The notes under the pieces are model-generated. The model had not been told where the DNA came from. It made no database searches and was given only the letters and a program-made list of their open reading frames with translations. This document shows positions 11,655-23,943 of a stretch of DNA of 64,000 nt, piece by piece (position 1 is the first letter of the stretch; the number at the start of each line of letters is the position of its first letter). A program made the position numbers and the translations under genes. The stretch is from Physcia stellaris (Eukaryota > Ascomycota > Lecanoromycetes > Caliciales > Physciaceae): assembly GCA_018902385.1 (NCBI GenBank), contig JABSSW010000004.1, positions 744,001-808,000 on the forward strand. The letters run 5' to 3'.

Positions 11655-13923
11655 GAAGGTTTACGTGGTAGGTGAGCTTTGGAGAGAGATGGACAAGAAA
11701 AGGAGGAAGGGGAAGAGGAGAAGGGTCGAGCGAAAGAGATGAATTCTCTGTGCGCGCTATTTCCTCATGACTCCACCCGTAGTCAAGGAGGCGGTGAGGC
11801 CGGGTGGTTTCCTTATCGAGTATTGCAGCATCTCTTTTGTTCTACCTCCCGAGTAAAGTACAGTACATGTAGGTAAAGTACATGCGGGACCTCGAGTATG
11901 TACCGAGTCCCTCCTATCTCCCAAGTGGCAACGCTACAGATCGGGAGCTAGTGTGAAGGAGGAGATGGTCAGGTCAAAGGGCGATGGATGGGCCCGTCGT
12001 GACAAATCTCGTGCTCAGTCAGGACGAGGCGAGCACGCCTTGTGCTACACCGACCCATTGGCCTTGGCGGAATCCCTGATGCTCGTGGACATGCGGATTG
12101 ATTGTGGATCATCTCGGATCATGAGTCCGGAGTTTCACCCTACTAGTACTCTTTATCAGGCTATCATCAAGTCATCTCATCCAATACCTCATGTACATGT
12201 ATACATCTATCTACCTTACCCGCAGCACACCTCAAGGTGCAGGACCTCTTTGGTACCTTAGTAAGTACTGTCTTACTCTCAAGCATCTTTGTTGCTTGCC
12301 TACTTTATCGCGCTGATGTAGATTCAGCATCTATGTCATTATCTCCTTGCTGAATACTAACGCAATCAGTGACACATTCAATAGATGTTGTTGCTGCCTT
12401 TATTCTCGCTGCTAAGGTACCTCCACTATCTTGCAACCGTTAGCTGAGAAGCAGCTTGCATGAGGACGAGGACGAGGATGACAGCGCCCATGTGCACTCA
12501 GCCTCAATCCATTCGGCCTTTGAATCAAGAACTCCATGAGGCTCACATCAAACTCGATAGCGTACAAGTTGACGCTGAAATGGTTTCCAGGATCAGCGAA
12601 TCCTTCAAAGATCAGAACATAGCGCTCCACACTGACATCCCTATCAAGACATCAGCCTAACGGTGCCACAGACCCCTGCCGAACCACTTAGCATTGGACC
12701 TAAATCAGATAAGGTACCAGATGTGTTGATGAGAGACGATGTATCTTCATATTCATGAATCGATCAAGGATTATTTGGCAGCTGTACCTGTTCTCTAATT
12801 GAACGTTTTTGCCGAAGCCTGCGCATGGAAAACTCTCTGCCCGTACCTCACTTTACCCGTTCATAGTTGCTGCACGAATGGTTAGCATATCTCGTGTCCG
12901 CGTAAGTGGACTTTCCAAAGTATGGCGAGCTCGGCATTCAAGAGTAATCGCACTTCTGGTTCGCCATTTGCGATTGGCAGACGAGAAGGAGACCCGGCCA
13001 AGTCGAGAGCCTCGCCCGCGATTGCCTTATGGACGAGGGATAGGTGTAGCGGACTTCCGGATCATATTGAATTGTTCCAGTACCATGAAGCATGTTCAAG
13101 CTCATGTTTGATATCAATCAGCGCCAGAACCTGAAATATCAACCAGAAGTTCAAGCGTGCAGCATCAGATCATTTTCCGCACTAGACGACAATATGCATC
13201 TACGTAAAGCCGGCGTTAGCTTTTGTATTACACAAACTATTGCTGGTCGTGGCCCAAAAAGCAACCATGCTCTTCTATATTCGTGTTCACCGTTTCAATG
13301 CCTGAGATCGTGTGGTATGCCACCTCATCGTCGGGTCGTGCTGCAGCAGCAACACTTAGGGTAGACGAGCTGTTGGCTACTTGCTACGATAATTACGAAT
13401 TTCCAAGCATGGTAATGCATTTGGTCAGCTGCTTGAACTGGTGGTCGAGAAGGGGAGGTTTGCGTAAGCGGACATCTCCATCTATCAGCCGAGTGCTGAG
13501 ATGAATTCAATCAATTCTAAGTCAGCTATGTAGCGCTTTAGACACCAGTCTGTGACGCAAGAGAGAGCAGTCCCATACATCTTGGTTTACATTCATGGAA
13601 GGCAGACTATCTGGCAGTGCGGTAATGCCCAGACTCTGGGCCCGAGGACTGCTTCTAGCTCCCAGGGAAGCTACCACGTTCTTCATGATTAGATGCGTAC
13701 TCGCCTTCATAGCGTTCAGCAAGAAATGGAGAAGCGTTGTAGATACGTTGAATTGGCTATGTTACTAGCCAGGAGCTCAAGTTAACGAGTCGAGACAAAT
13801 TTAGTCCGGCTCGTTTGATAAAGGACGCAACTAAATACATCGAGTACCCTGGTGATTGCTTGCACTGGTGATATGCCGAGCTTTTGATTCCACGGAGCAG
13901 TCGTAGATGGGAAGCAAGCTCAG
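11655..13923. other. Long intergenic stretch, no gene recognised
   Basis: The first 200 bases are a purine/pyrimidine-skewed upstream region of the RRM gene (GGAGAGAG/AAGGGGAAG runs near 11685-11735). The rest has several open frames of 60-100 codons on both strands (for example 12809-13111), none with a recognisable family, signal peptide or good splice signals. I see no tRNA and no clear repeat. Confidence 0.35.
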
Positions 13924-14590
13924 TCACTTTCCTTGCAGTGACACTTGGCTGCCTTCAAGGATATCATTGACATCTGTTTCATCTGCAGTACCCCATATCA
14001 CCCACTGACCCTCCACGCCCCTCAACATTCTCTTTTGCAGGACAAGGTACTCCCTGACATCCTTCTCCTCTCCTGTCCCAGCGATGATGGTATCAAATTG
14101 ACCGTTCGAGTTCGCCTTTAGTTTCGCCAGACTTTGCCGAGTAGCCAATCGAATCACTACTTGGCGTACCGCAGAATTTTTGACCTCTAATCTTAAAGCT
14201 CGATTGAGGACTATTCGCGGCCGATAATAATGCTTGTGAAGGGTCCAGCGCAGACGTTGATTTCGTGGTCGAGAAGCGATCCGAGAGCGGAAGGAAGACA
14301 AAAGTCCTTCAGTGCATATTTTGGAGAGTTTGTTGCTGTCACCCCTACATGCACAGCTGGGAATCAACATGGAGCGCTTCTGGATGCCTCATCAGGCCAG
14401 CATGGTTTACACGTACCCCGCAAATGCAGAATACATCTGGCTGTGCAGTTCCATAGCTTCATGTACAATGCTTTTCCGTCGGTGTAGCTTTGGGAAGGGC
14501 CTGCTGCTTCTGACGAAGAATTTGTAGACAACTAAACTGGAGAACAGCACAAGCTTGTCATTCTTCGGTCTAATCAGACGGCTTAGATAC
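13924..14590 (-). CDS. Tim44-like / MBA1-L45-type mitochondrial protein, 5' end uncertain
   Basis: Resembles the Tim44-like fold shared by yeast MBA1 (inner-membrane ribosome receptor) and mitoribosomal L45. The last exon reads KICTEGLLSSFRSRIASRP, RLRWTLHKHYYRPRIVLNRA, VRQVVIRLATRQSLAKLK and then REYLVLQKRMLRGVEGQW with VIWGTADET, the arrangement typical of that domain. An upstream exon reads KLVLFSSLVVYKFFVR (a possible membrane segment) followed by IVHEAMELHSQMYSAFA. It joins through donor GTACGT and acceptor TGTAG, giving SAFAGGDSNK in frame. The frame can be followed upstream to about 14617 (a stop precedes it), so one or more 5' exons with the mitochondrial presequence are probably missing from my reading. 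Confidence 0.66.
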
Positions 14591-14617
14591 CAACCTAAAA
14601 AAATCTCTAAGTCTGGT

Positions 14618-15245
14618 TTTCAACCTGTACCACTCGAGCCGGAGCCGCTCTTTGGGTTTGCGAAACACCGATGGTTTGTTGGAGCCTGTAGGCATGATAA
14701 ATGTCCCTACATGCCCTTAGTCTCCGCAAGTGCTTAAACAACGCCTGTGACGGGTCATACCGGGTGCAAGACCCATATCTTGGGGGGGGTTCTTCATCAT
14801 CTCTTTCATAGCAATTGAAGTGCTCTGTTGTAAAGGCTGGCGTGCTGCAAGGAAGGTGGGTGCCGTTTGAGGCTTTGCTCGTCGGCGGACACATGTGGAA
14901 AAAGCACAAGTTCGAGGAAGACATCGTGGAGGGTAGAGGAATGCGCATTGGGTTGGAACAGGCACTTGAAGCGACATTGCGCTTTATACGGTGCGTGAAT
15001 TTTCCAGAGTGACATTGCAGCGTCTAGATATTCGGGATTTACGCGTCTCGGCGGCTACGTGGGGGTCGAAATCTGGGGTAACATGATGGTACTCTACGAT
15101 ATACTCGTACGTAGTAGGTAGGCTCGGTAATTCGACACTAACCGAAGCCTTGATTGTACTATAAATCAGATGGGTGCGCCGAGACTGAGCTCTCATTATT
15201 GATTTCAGCCAGGCATCCGATCCAAAAGCACTAAACCAGCCAGCA
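14618..15245. other. Probable 5' part of the Tim44-like gene and a promoter region
   Basis: I found no certain first exon for the Tim44-like gene here. A TATA-like ACTATAAATC lies near 15158, about 85 bases upstream of the small plus-strand frame at 15246. Nothing else is recognised. Confidence 0.3.
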
Positions 15246-16282
15246 ATGAATGCTGCCCCTCTTCCTGCTGGCTTCTACCACCCCACCCCAAGTTACGACG
15301 ATACGACCACTCAATTCAATTCTCGTCCAGTCGCCCTGGCCTACGAGAGCAGTTTCATTCCACACTTCTGTCGGCCTTCCGGTGCTGTTCTGTTAGGCGT
15401 CAACGTGAGTTGGAATATGCCGCTACCTGCCTTGTCGTTGGGCGTGCGATGTGCCTTGACAATCTTGCGTGAGCCATTGCTGAGCGACGGTATGGGATTT
15501 GCATAAGGTACCTGGAGCGTCGAGAAGAGACTCAGGGTGATTAAGGTGTTATTGGCTATCCTTCGGGCATGTCGCACTTGCAATTCCACCTTACTCGTCA
15601 TAAGAACTTGACTTTCAAGAGCAGTGTTTTGCGTCAGCGTACTTTTCATACTTCTTCACTGATAGTCGAATTTTGAAATGGTTAGATCGTCTTCTTAGCA
15701 CTGATATGTTTGACTATTTGCTAACCTATCAATGATTCAAGCTTCTGTTCTATACCCCTTCTGCAACTCTTGTTCGCGGGACTTTGTGCTATCAATGCAT
15801 TGATAGCTTTAGCCATCTTCTAGGGTCTGTATCTTTCCGGCACTTCCGAGGTCCTCCGTATGCTACCCCCAGCTTGGATACCGATTACGATAGTGAGCTC
15901 TCCAATGCTTATTTCCTCTATGCGAATCGGCGCTACACTTGCGTTAGACTTCGAATGTTCTATACCATCTGACTCAGCGGTAGCTTATTATCCGGAGAGA
16001 GACCTCTGCCTCAATCGGTGTCTTCTCTATAGCTGGCTTCATCGGCCTGTGCTCACTGCGCTCGCAGCTCCACTTGACCCTGAAAGTGGACCTTGTGGTT
16101 ACTTTTTCGGTTATACTAAAGAAATGCTGGGATGTTTTGTTGAAAATATACCAAAGCCTCTCGGCAGCTGCATCAGGCAGCCAGTGATCTCACACCTCAA
16201 CGCAATAGAGACAGGTTTAGCAAACACACTAGGATCCAGGCAGTGTGGCGAGTGCGAACATAGGATAGAATTCTCGACTTAA
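15246..16282 (+). CDS. Possible small hypothetical gene
   Basis: An ATG at 15246 in good context (CCAGCAATGAATG) opens a frame beginning MNAAPLPAGFYHPTPSYDD, with a GTGAGT donor at 15403 after GAVLLGVN. A possible later exon lies at about 15780-16282. I recognise no domain, and the joins in between are not certain. It is included because the start context, upstream TATA-like box and donor agree with each other; it could equally be chance. Confidence 0.25.
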
Positions 16283-16525
16283 GTTTTCCTGGTTACAACA
16301 AGCATGCAAGCACCATTGTGACATGCCCCTACCACAACTGCAAAAAGCACTATGACATCTCTCGTATCCGTATCATCGTACAGTGGGTATCAACCAACGC
16401 CCCGTTCCACTCCATAATTGAGCTGTGTTGCACTGGTGGAACAGCAGCAACCAGCGAGACCGAACGCTTGCCGTAGGGGAATACTACCGGTCTGATTGAG
16501 GTGGTCTAACGGGGCAGCGGATGAC

Positions 16526-17239
16526 TTAGAAGCCATGAACCTGCGCAACTCATCAGACCATAAGGGGAGGTGAATATGGTCACATAGAAAACACACCTTA
16601 ATGGTTTTGGCATCCAACTCAAGTCCTTCCTTCTTATCGACTAAGAATTCCTGAACATCTTTGCGCTGATCCCCTTGAAGCTGAATCACCTCGCCCATCT
16701 CCGTGTCGTTGACGATTGTGCCATTGCAAGCTAACGAATATTAGAATGTGCAATGCGAGGTGAGGAGCGGCGCAAACTTGGACGGAGGCTTACCAAACTT
16801 TTCTTGATGACTTTGAGTATCTTCTTCTGGTCAAATTTTTTGGGGAGTCCCTGGACAGTCGTCAAAGTCTTACGACCATTACGCTCTACCATGGTCCGGA
16901 TCAGTCACGGTTACCGGATGCCAAAGGCAACGTAAACAGCCTTTATTCCGATAGGACAACTGAAGAGCAACGTACGCTGAATCCGGATGTGGATGTAGTT
17001 TTGAGACTGTTTAGTCTCCCCGGTATCTTCGTCGGCTTCGGCGAAGGGGTCTACACATTCAATAACAGTCAGTCGCCTTCTTAGAATAACTATCGGTTCG
17101 GTAGTGCGAGAGACGAGCACCCATTTATGAGTGGACAAACAGCCACAGTCTTAGGGAAGTGACACGGGGTGGTCCTCACGGCATGAGGTCTGATGGGATC
17201 ATGCCACCTACCGAAGGTCTTGAGGTTTTCGATTGACAT
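16526..17239 (-). CDS. sui1: Translation initiation factor eIF1 (SUI1)
   Basis: Small 40S-binding factor that sets stringency of start-codon selection. Five exons can be placed: 17212-17239 (MSIENLKTF), 16976-17050 (DPFAEADEDTGETKQSQNYI), 16794-16885 (QRNGRKTLTTVQGLPKKFDQ), 16597-16730 (CNGTIVNDTEMGEVIQLQGD) and a 15-base last exon 16526-16540 encoding VHGF and stop. All introns have GT..AG ends. The summed exons are 344 bases; the fungal protein is normally about 114 residues, needing 345. The shortfall lies where family members read IKKKFACNG: here exon 3 ends AAGAAAAGTTTG with one A fewer than expected. Using an earlier GTTTGG donor would restore the frame but drop two highly conserved residues. 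A homopolymer error is the simplest explanation. Confidence 0.93.
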
Positions 17240-17723
17240 AAACTCGTTCTGTGCGGTGACTTCTTGATGGGTATTTGTAGTTTGTATCAAGGATGCGGCT
17301 ACTAGTATGCCTTGTGGTAGAGATGCACTTGAACCTTGGATAGTAACGAGCAGAGCGGAGATGGTTTGGATGTTCGTGTTTGTAGTTCCTCCAGTAGTAC
17401 GTATCGGAAAGGCTGAGGGAAAGAGTGAGGGGTTTTAGTGTGCCAAGAACATCGATGCATGACATAAGCTCTCTGTCACGTGTCAACAATCGGCCTTCTC
17501 CGTCACTATCTTCTACTTTGTTATTATAAAGTACTACTCGCCTAGTCTACCTACTGGAGTTGATGGCAGGTAACTGGTCACTTCAATCAACCCGGCGAGT
17601 GAAGTGGCCAGGTACTTTTGTAGTGAAAAGATTACACTACAAGGTATCGTAAGCTTCTGCTCGAGGGGATATAGCATAAATGCCCCTGGCATGATATGAT
17701 GATCTAATCTATTGTATATAGCA
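17240..17723. promoter_or_regulatory. eIF1 upstream region
   Basis: About 480 bases between the eIF1 start and the stop of the Asterix-like gene, both on the minus strand. It must hold the eIF1 promoter and leader and the 3' UTR of the Asterix-like gene. No specific sites are claimed. Confidence 0.4.
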
Positions 17724-18400
17724 TCACGTTAACGGTGCAGCAGCGGGCGCTTCGGTTCCTGAAGCTCTTCTACTTGTGGGAGGAGGCAAGAAAAGTGGGA
17801 GATAGGTCTGTGGTGGTTAATAACCAATACGCGAGAGATGAAGCTCACTTACCACTCCAACAGCCATGACTATATGCCAGGCGCAATTAGCATTAGGCCA
17901 TTCTGGTTCTACCTTAGTGGTTACACGTACCTGCCATACCTACACTGAGGTAGCTTGGTGTGCCCGAGGTTCGGTTTTGCTCCGGAGTCTCAGCAAGCCA
18001 TGTCTGAATGGCGAAGACTAAAGAAGCCCTAAAACACAATCAATCCCGAGTTTTCTGGCAGCAGAGTCCTAATGTCGACGACGTACCAGCCAATCATCCT
18101 ACCAACAAGATGTATTCAGCATTAATTCAACAAAGGAGCCCTCGGGTTGTCTCCTTACTTGTTCTTTGTAAACATCTGCCGTCGCTATTTAGTCTAGGTC
18201 AAATGTAGATACTGTACTGATTTCGCCTACCGCAGCCATTGGCAATGTACTCGCCATGGTGGTGGCAATGTCCCCTTTCTCGTCCTTGTCCTTTGTCGGG
18301 TCTACATACGGAATGGCTGTTCGCTGTTCAGCCTGGACAGGGTAACGGGCTGAGGAAGCATACCAAGATCAAGTCGTCTCATGTCTTTCTTGGCAGCCAT
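17724..18400 (-). CDS. Asterix (WDR83OS / PAT10) family ER membrane protein
   Basis: Asterix is the small subunit of the PAT complex, a chaperone for transmembrane segments at the ER translocon. Seven exons join cleanly to a 119-residue protein: 18364-18400, 18231-18316, 18159-18184, a 12-base exon 18087-18098, 17931-18028, a 17-base exon 17853-17869 and 17724-17807. The phases all agree. The protein begins MAAKKDMRRLDLAIPYVDP, has LPMAARRQMFTKNKMIGW leading into helix one (ASLVFAIQTWLAE), then PSYLSVGMAVMAVGVTYLPL as helix two, and ends in the Pro-rich FLPPPTSRRASG tail. This matches the family pattern of two to three helices and a PPP/NPxP-like tail. The two micro-exons make it easy for automatic gene callers to miss. 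Confidence 0.82.
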
Positions 18401-18828
18401 TGTCCCGATGTCTTTGTGTTTCCAGTGACTGGCCTACTGCACTAAAACATGTATACTGATTCCATATACCTGGAGCGCAAGCCTAAACGGCCTCATCAGT
18501 GGGGCCTGGGCGACCTTCAGATGATCGCCTCAGCGAGCTAAACCAAACTAAGCTCGTGCCCGGACTTTTGTCGCCGAGGCGATCGACACGGCCCGCTGCC
18601 CGCCAAGTGATCAATCAAGTGCCTTGACCACATCTAAGGTAGTACCTTACCTTCACGTTTAGCTCGTCTGATCAGAACGAATGGCATTTCCGCCAGTGCC
18701 AACTCCTTCGCCAGTTTGCCCCCTATAATCTGAATCCCGTGTAGCTGTTGCGAGCTGGCAGCGCTCCCAATGTTCTCAGGAAGCCGATCCTGCTCGCGGC
18801 CACCTTCTTACACCATGACGGGCAAACA
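18401..18828. promoter_or_regulatory. Divergent promoter between Asterix-like gene and med12
   Basis: The two genes start head to head 428 bases apart, so this short stretch must drive both. It is GC-balanced, with an imperfect GATCGCC/AGGCGATC inverted pair near 18525-18590. No transcription-factor site is claimed. Confidence 0.5.
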
Positions 18829-21800
18829 ATGACCAGCGATCTCGTGGACAGTCAATGGCTCCCAAGTGCCAATGCCTCCTATGCACGACATAGCAATCTT
18901 TCTACAGTCTCTCCTGGACATCATCCGTTTCGCTTGCTCGGCGAAAGCTCCCGGGAAACTGGCGTCGCGTTTCCCAATGTCGACCAAGCTGTGGAGCCGA
19001 TCGAGCCAGCCTCTAAACGCCAAAAAACAGAGCATGATACACCCAAACTTGGTAGCGGTCCACACTTCAGCTCTGCTGTTCCCCAGTACCCTTGGCTAGT
19101 AGATAAACCATCCCACAGATCATCCGAGTGTAGCTCCACATTGGATGCATCATCAAATTCAAAGGCCGCTTTAAAATACCGCGACACTGACTTGATGAGA
19201 CGCGGGCCTCCTGTGCTCCCGCAACGCCCGAAGAAACCTTCCTCAAGGAACGTCAATAAGTCAAAAATTGTCTCAACTGTGGCGAATGTCCAGACGAAAC
19301 CATACGTGGCCGAGCACCCAGCGCCTGCTCCTCGTTTCAAATACGGTGGTTCGTCATTATTACTCCCATCACAGATTTAGTTGCTTTCGCTAATCAAATG
19401 ATTGAAAAGGTCCCGCTGACTTCCATCCGTGGACGGGGCATCATTCTGAAGACATTCTCAACGAATCAACCACCAAGAATGGCTTGTATGACAAACCTCA
19501 AGCCATCCAGAACGAATCAGCAACTGCGAGGCCAGCGATATGGTCCAGTCTTAAGCACAAATCGGGTCTCCCAATCTTATCATCTTTGCTTGTCTTAGCG
19601 CTTGATCAACGTCAGGCGCATGGCACCGTTGCAGCCAGCTGTACCTTCAAACCCCCACCGCGTGTGACTTTAACCGATACAAAACGCGAGGCTTGGTTGC
19701 GCGATCTTGCAGACCCTGACATTCCTTTGCGCCGTCTAAGTCGGACAATTCCGCATGGAATTCGGGGTAAAATTCTTTTGGATCACTGTTTAGGTAAGAT
19801 GATTCCCACCACCAGAGCAGTGTGGCTTGCGAAATGCGTAGGCGCCAACGAAATCCGTGCATTCAAGCGAAAAGGTGCTGGTGGTGCTTTCGCAATTGGC
19901 GGAGAGGCGAAGTGGATCAAGGACTGGACTGCCAACGTTGAGCAATTCCTCGAAATCATTATCGGCAGATGTGGTGATGTGGGATGGAAAACGCAAGTAG
20001 ACTATGGGTAAAGCATAGCAGATCTTCGCAAATTGCAAGACGTTAACACCATGACAGTCTGCGCCTTGCCTTTCATCTAGCTTCGGAACGGCTGCTTGAT
20101 CAAGCTCATTATCGCAACTGGCTCATTTCGTCGGTCCGAAAAAGCGATCTGGAAACTCTGTCTGTTTGGATCCTCATGTTGCAAATGCATCGGAACGACT
20201 TGCTACAGGAGCGACAGCATGGAAGACACTATGTGCAAGTTCTACTTGAACAACTACACAAGGTAAATTAGCAGCCCGAACCCTTGTGCTCGACCTAACT
20301 GACTGCAAGTGATCAGGCTACTGAGCCCGTGCAGGAAGGAATATATACCACAATTGTGCCACAGTTGGCTGGAATCTTAGAAACAGTCATTGTGTCCAAC
20401 CCGGCATGCTTTGTTTCACCGCAAATGTGGGATCACTACGAGACTCTGCTTTGGAGAACCCTTGGAGATAATGCCGGGAATTTGACCGAGTCGCTCGATC
20501 ATCTCTCCAGACGAAATAAAGGGCTTCGGCGTCAAGCTTCACTACACACCATGTCACCGAAGCAGAGAATCATCCATTTGCTGGACATGGCGTTTGAAGA
20601 TGTCGACATCGCCAGTCTTTCGGACACCTGCCTTGCTCTTGTGCGCGATACTGACTCTGTTGTAACTACTTATTTGCAGTGGGGCTCGACACTATACAGA
20701 ACTGGAAACGCCAGACTTTATCTGACAGTCAGGCTCTTGCGCACATGTAACGTGGGTAGAAGTGGGCTTGAGGCAGCCATCATGAGGTTCATGTCCAGAA
20801 GCGTTGATCATATTGGATTGTCGAAGTCCAGCTTATTCCGTATTCTAGCTGAACTATTCCGCTCAAAGCACCTTGATGTAGGCAAATACCTGCAATGGCT
20901 GATGGCAAAAGGGTGTACTAATGGGGCCTCTGCCCTAAGTCAGGTATGTCGGTCCCCTGTCCCGGCGGTAGTATGTTGATGATAGTGATAGCATGGTCGA
21001 TGCGACCTAAGGCTTCTTTTCGAATTACCTACATATGATCTTCTCCCGCATATCTCGAATCTCAGGAGTATAATGCTGTCCAAAGTTGGAGCTTCGGGTG
21101 AAGACGAGATGAAAATTATACGTTCGGTCCAGGGTTCAATTGCGAAACAAATACCTGATTTCTTCCCGACCCCGAGGACAGACGATGGATTACCTAGCAG
21201 CGAGTACGCTTTAATGCAACTTTCTATACCCATCAAGACGACAGTGGCTCAATGGATTGGGCAAGCCGTGGCTTCTCGATCCAGTCAAAAGCCTTCCGAT
21301 TGTAACAACCAGGACGAAGAGCAATTAGAAACCTCCCATCTGCTCATGATCACATCACATCAGTTCAAAGCCATTCGACGCGTACTGGAGGACTTGGAAG
21401 ACTTTGCCGTCCTTGCGGATGTGCTGGAGTTCATATTAGAGAGTGACGATATCACTATACTAACATCTGCATGTGACACCGTATGCTATCATCTCTCGAT
21501 ATTCGCAGCTATGGGTGTGCTGCCCAATCTGTTTTCAAGCATGATTCGAAGATACAAGCACATTAGTAAGAGCACGCCTGCGGATCAAGGCCTGATCGAG
21601 TCATTGATTGATCTGGGTAAGTGTATACCAAACACGCATCAAGAAGTCCGCCTGTTAAGGACACAAATACGATTGCACCGCCGAAAAGCTGCAGCGTCTG
21701 CTTGCTCTCCCATCTCTGACCACATGACCGAGGCACTTCAATCAGCAGAGCCAACATTTCCTGATGAGCTTGACCAGGTTCTTGCCAGTGGCACGAGTAT

Positions 21801-23460
21801 CGACAAGCAAAATTTAGCGCAGCTTTTTGACAAGGTCGTTCAAGGCTGGGAACAGTCACGGGGGTATTCAAAGGAGCCTGATCTGGTGTTCCCCGAGCTG
21901 CTTTCGCGTTTACGGCCTTTCGACCCTGATCATTTCGAAGTGCTTATGGGATCTTGGATTGGGCGTGTGCTGCGATCGACAACAGAATTGAGCACCCCAG
22001 TAACGTTACCGATATTCATAACCAGTGGCTGTGTTACATTGGATAAGGTGTTAAGGATAGCGCAGGACACGCTTCATGACACGAAAGCAGGGGACCGTCA
22101 TACAATAATCGCTATGGATGTACTCGAACTGGTAGCTACCTCGAAAGTGCTTCGGCATAACTCCCTATCTGCTTCAAAGAGTTATCGCCTTCGTTGGCAG
22201 CTCGTCCGCATCCTAAGACGAGACCCAGCCGTTATGTTACCTTTCCTGTTACCCACATTCGAAGCTTACTCAGCTGCCCAGGCAGAGTTTCGCAACCGTG
22301 CGAATACTCTAATCTTCAATGAGGATGTCCAGAACCTTATCAAGACGCTTGCAGTACGCGACCCACAAAATTTGCGAAGCATAGGCTTTTCGACCGGTGT
22401 CGCAGCTATTCTTGACAAGATTATTCCTTTGCAACATTCACACATCGGTGCTCATGAGCAAAGCAGTGATCCACGGCACATTCTGTGTCTCGTGAATCTT
22501 TATAACATGCCATTATGCCAGCTGAAACTGAAAATTATGTTTTCTACAGATGCTACAGCCAGTGGGCATGCTGCAAGTACTCTGAGTGGAACAGTAAGCT
22601 CGGATGCCGAGTTCTCATCAAGCGACTTTTGGCCGGAGCTGGTCTCGGCACTGCCACCCGAACAAGGTGATTACATTCGACAATGCCTAGAGCGCGATAT
22701 CCTGTCAAGGGTCTCCTATGGGCTAGGCGCGAGCGCGCCCGGCATTGCTGCCTTGATCGATCGGACGCTGTCTGTCATCGAAGCCATTGGCGCTGACAAT
22801 GCTTGCCAGACGAGCTTTCCACTCATTTCTCAGATGGCAGAAAAATTCTCGCATGCATTGACCATGTGTCGTCCGCTAGCAACGGGATTAGACAGCCCTT
22901 GCAGAGGGTCTTCCTCTGAGGAACCTTGTATCTTACGAGATACCACGTATCATATTGACATTTTACTTCGCCTCCTCAATGTCCACCAACCGACGGTCCA
23001 ACTGGCGAATTTCCCACAGTCGACTCTCATACAGTTACATTTGTCCCTAACCTTTTTGCTCATTCACCCAGCTCTGAAGACCAACACATCAGTAACCTCA
23101 AGACTTCACGACACACTGCTCGTACTCTCAGACTCGCTCTCCGAGGAAAGCCGCGCCAATTGCATTCGGACACTTCGCGACTACAAGATTCGAGATCCAC
23201 GAGTATGCTTTGTTTTCGGATATTCGGAACATACAGATGACGAGTGGCTGGGAGCAGTCACTAATCCATCAACAAGGTCAGACTCCAGGCCAGCTGGACT
23301 AGCTGGACTAGCTGGACCGTCAAGTGACCAGATGCTGCGGGTGATGCAGCCATATCCAGTAAGAAGGTGGGAGATGATGCAAGATGCGACGCCACTGATG
23401 GGAGTCAATGATACAAGCCTTTCCTTGACACTTTTTGGAGCACGAAAAGCTGTTCTATAA
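18829..23460 (+). CDS. srb8: Mediator of RNA polymerase II transcription subunit 12 (Srb8)
   Basis: Large subunit of the CDK8 kinase module of Mediator, which activates Cdk8/cyclin C and blocks Mediator-polymerase contact. The start at 18829 (MTSDLVDSQWLP) is the first ATG leading into coding-like sequence. The Med12 signature is in exon 2: ADFHPWTGHHSEDIL, then TLTDTKREAWLRDLADPD, PLRRLSRTIPHGIRGK and AVWLAKCVGANEIRAFKRK. I read introns at about 19347-19406, 20011-20057, 20263-20317 and 20944-21010, followed by a single exon from 21010 to the stop at 23460. The length, about 1,400 residues, suits fungal Srb8. Near the C-terminus a 9-base tandem repeat (23290-23317) encodes repeated AGL. The gene looks intact. 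Confidence 0.94.
23290..23317 (+). repeat. 9-bp tandem repeat inside med12
   Basis: Three copies of AGCTGGACT encode an Ala-Gly-Leu repeat in the C-terminal region of the Med12 protein. The unit is a multiple of three, so length change keeps the frame. Confidence 0.7.
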
Positions 23461-23943
23461 CAACGCAATAACGTGCATGAACTTAAATGATTGATGATCC
23501 GATATACCCCCTGGGATTAGATGCTGACTGGAGAAGTCGCCCATTCAGGGGTGTGGCTTTGCATGGACGGGCGTAATTGAATCAGAGTGGAGGCCGCGGC
23601 GTAAGGCCTTTAGACGCCATTTTTCGATATTGGTGATATTGTATATCTTACAGCAGGCAGTGAACAACCTAAATATTGCATAAATGGCATTTAGACAGGT
23701 GGAAGGGCTGCCCCTCCTGAGATGGGTTTTTCCACGTTGATTGCGGGCGGGCTTCTTAGCTTTGTTGTAGTGGATAGGTAAACTACAGCTGCAACGGCTT
23801 CTATGCTCGGAATCAAAAGGATCTTGAATGCATTAGTGTAGATGTCTTTGACTGCATGAACGGACCTGCCCCCCACTTGTTCATCGATCCTGTCCACCTC
23901 GCCGCTCTCTTTCGCTAAATACATGTTAATTTACACCAATAGG
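23461..23943. other. Intergenic between convergent med12 and RhoGAP genes
   Basis: The two genes end toward each other. A 77-codon minus-strand frame (23691-23924) is open but resembles nothing known. Nothing else is seen. Confidence 0.4.

Noticed and set aside
12412-12660. Overlapping small frames around a GAGGAC repeat as a gene
   Set aside because: The two strands give equally open frames, no family is recognised, and the repeat explains the lack of stops.
21563-21871. Minus-strand open frame inside med12
   Set aside because: It is a shadow of the long Med12 exon, with no independent evidence.
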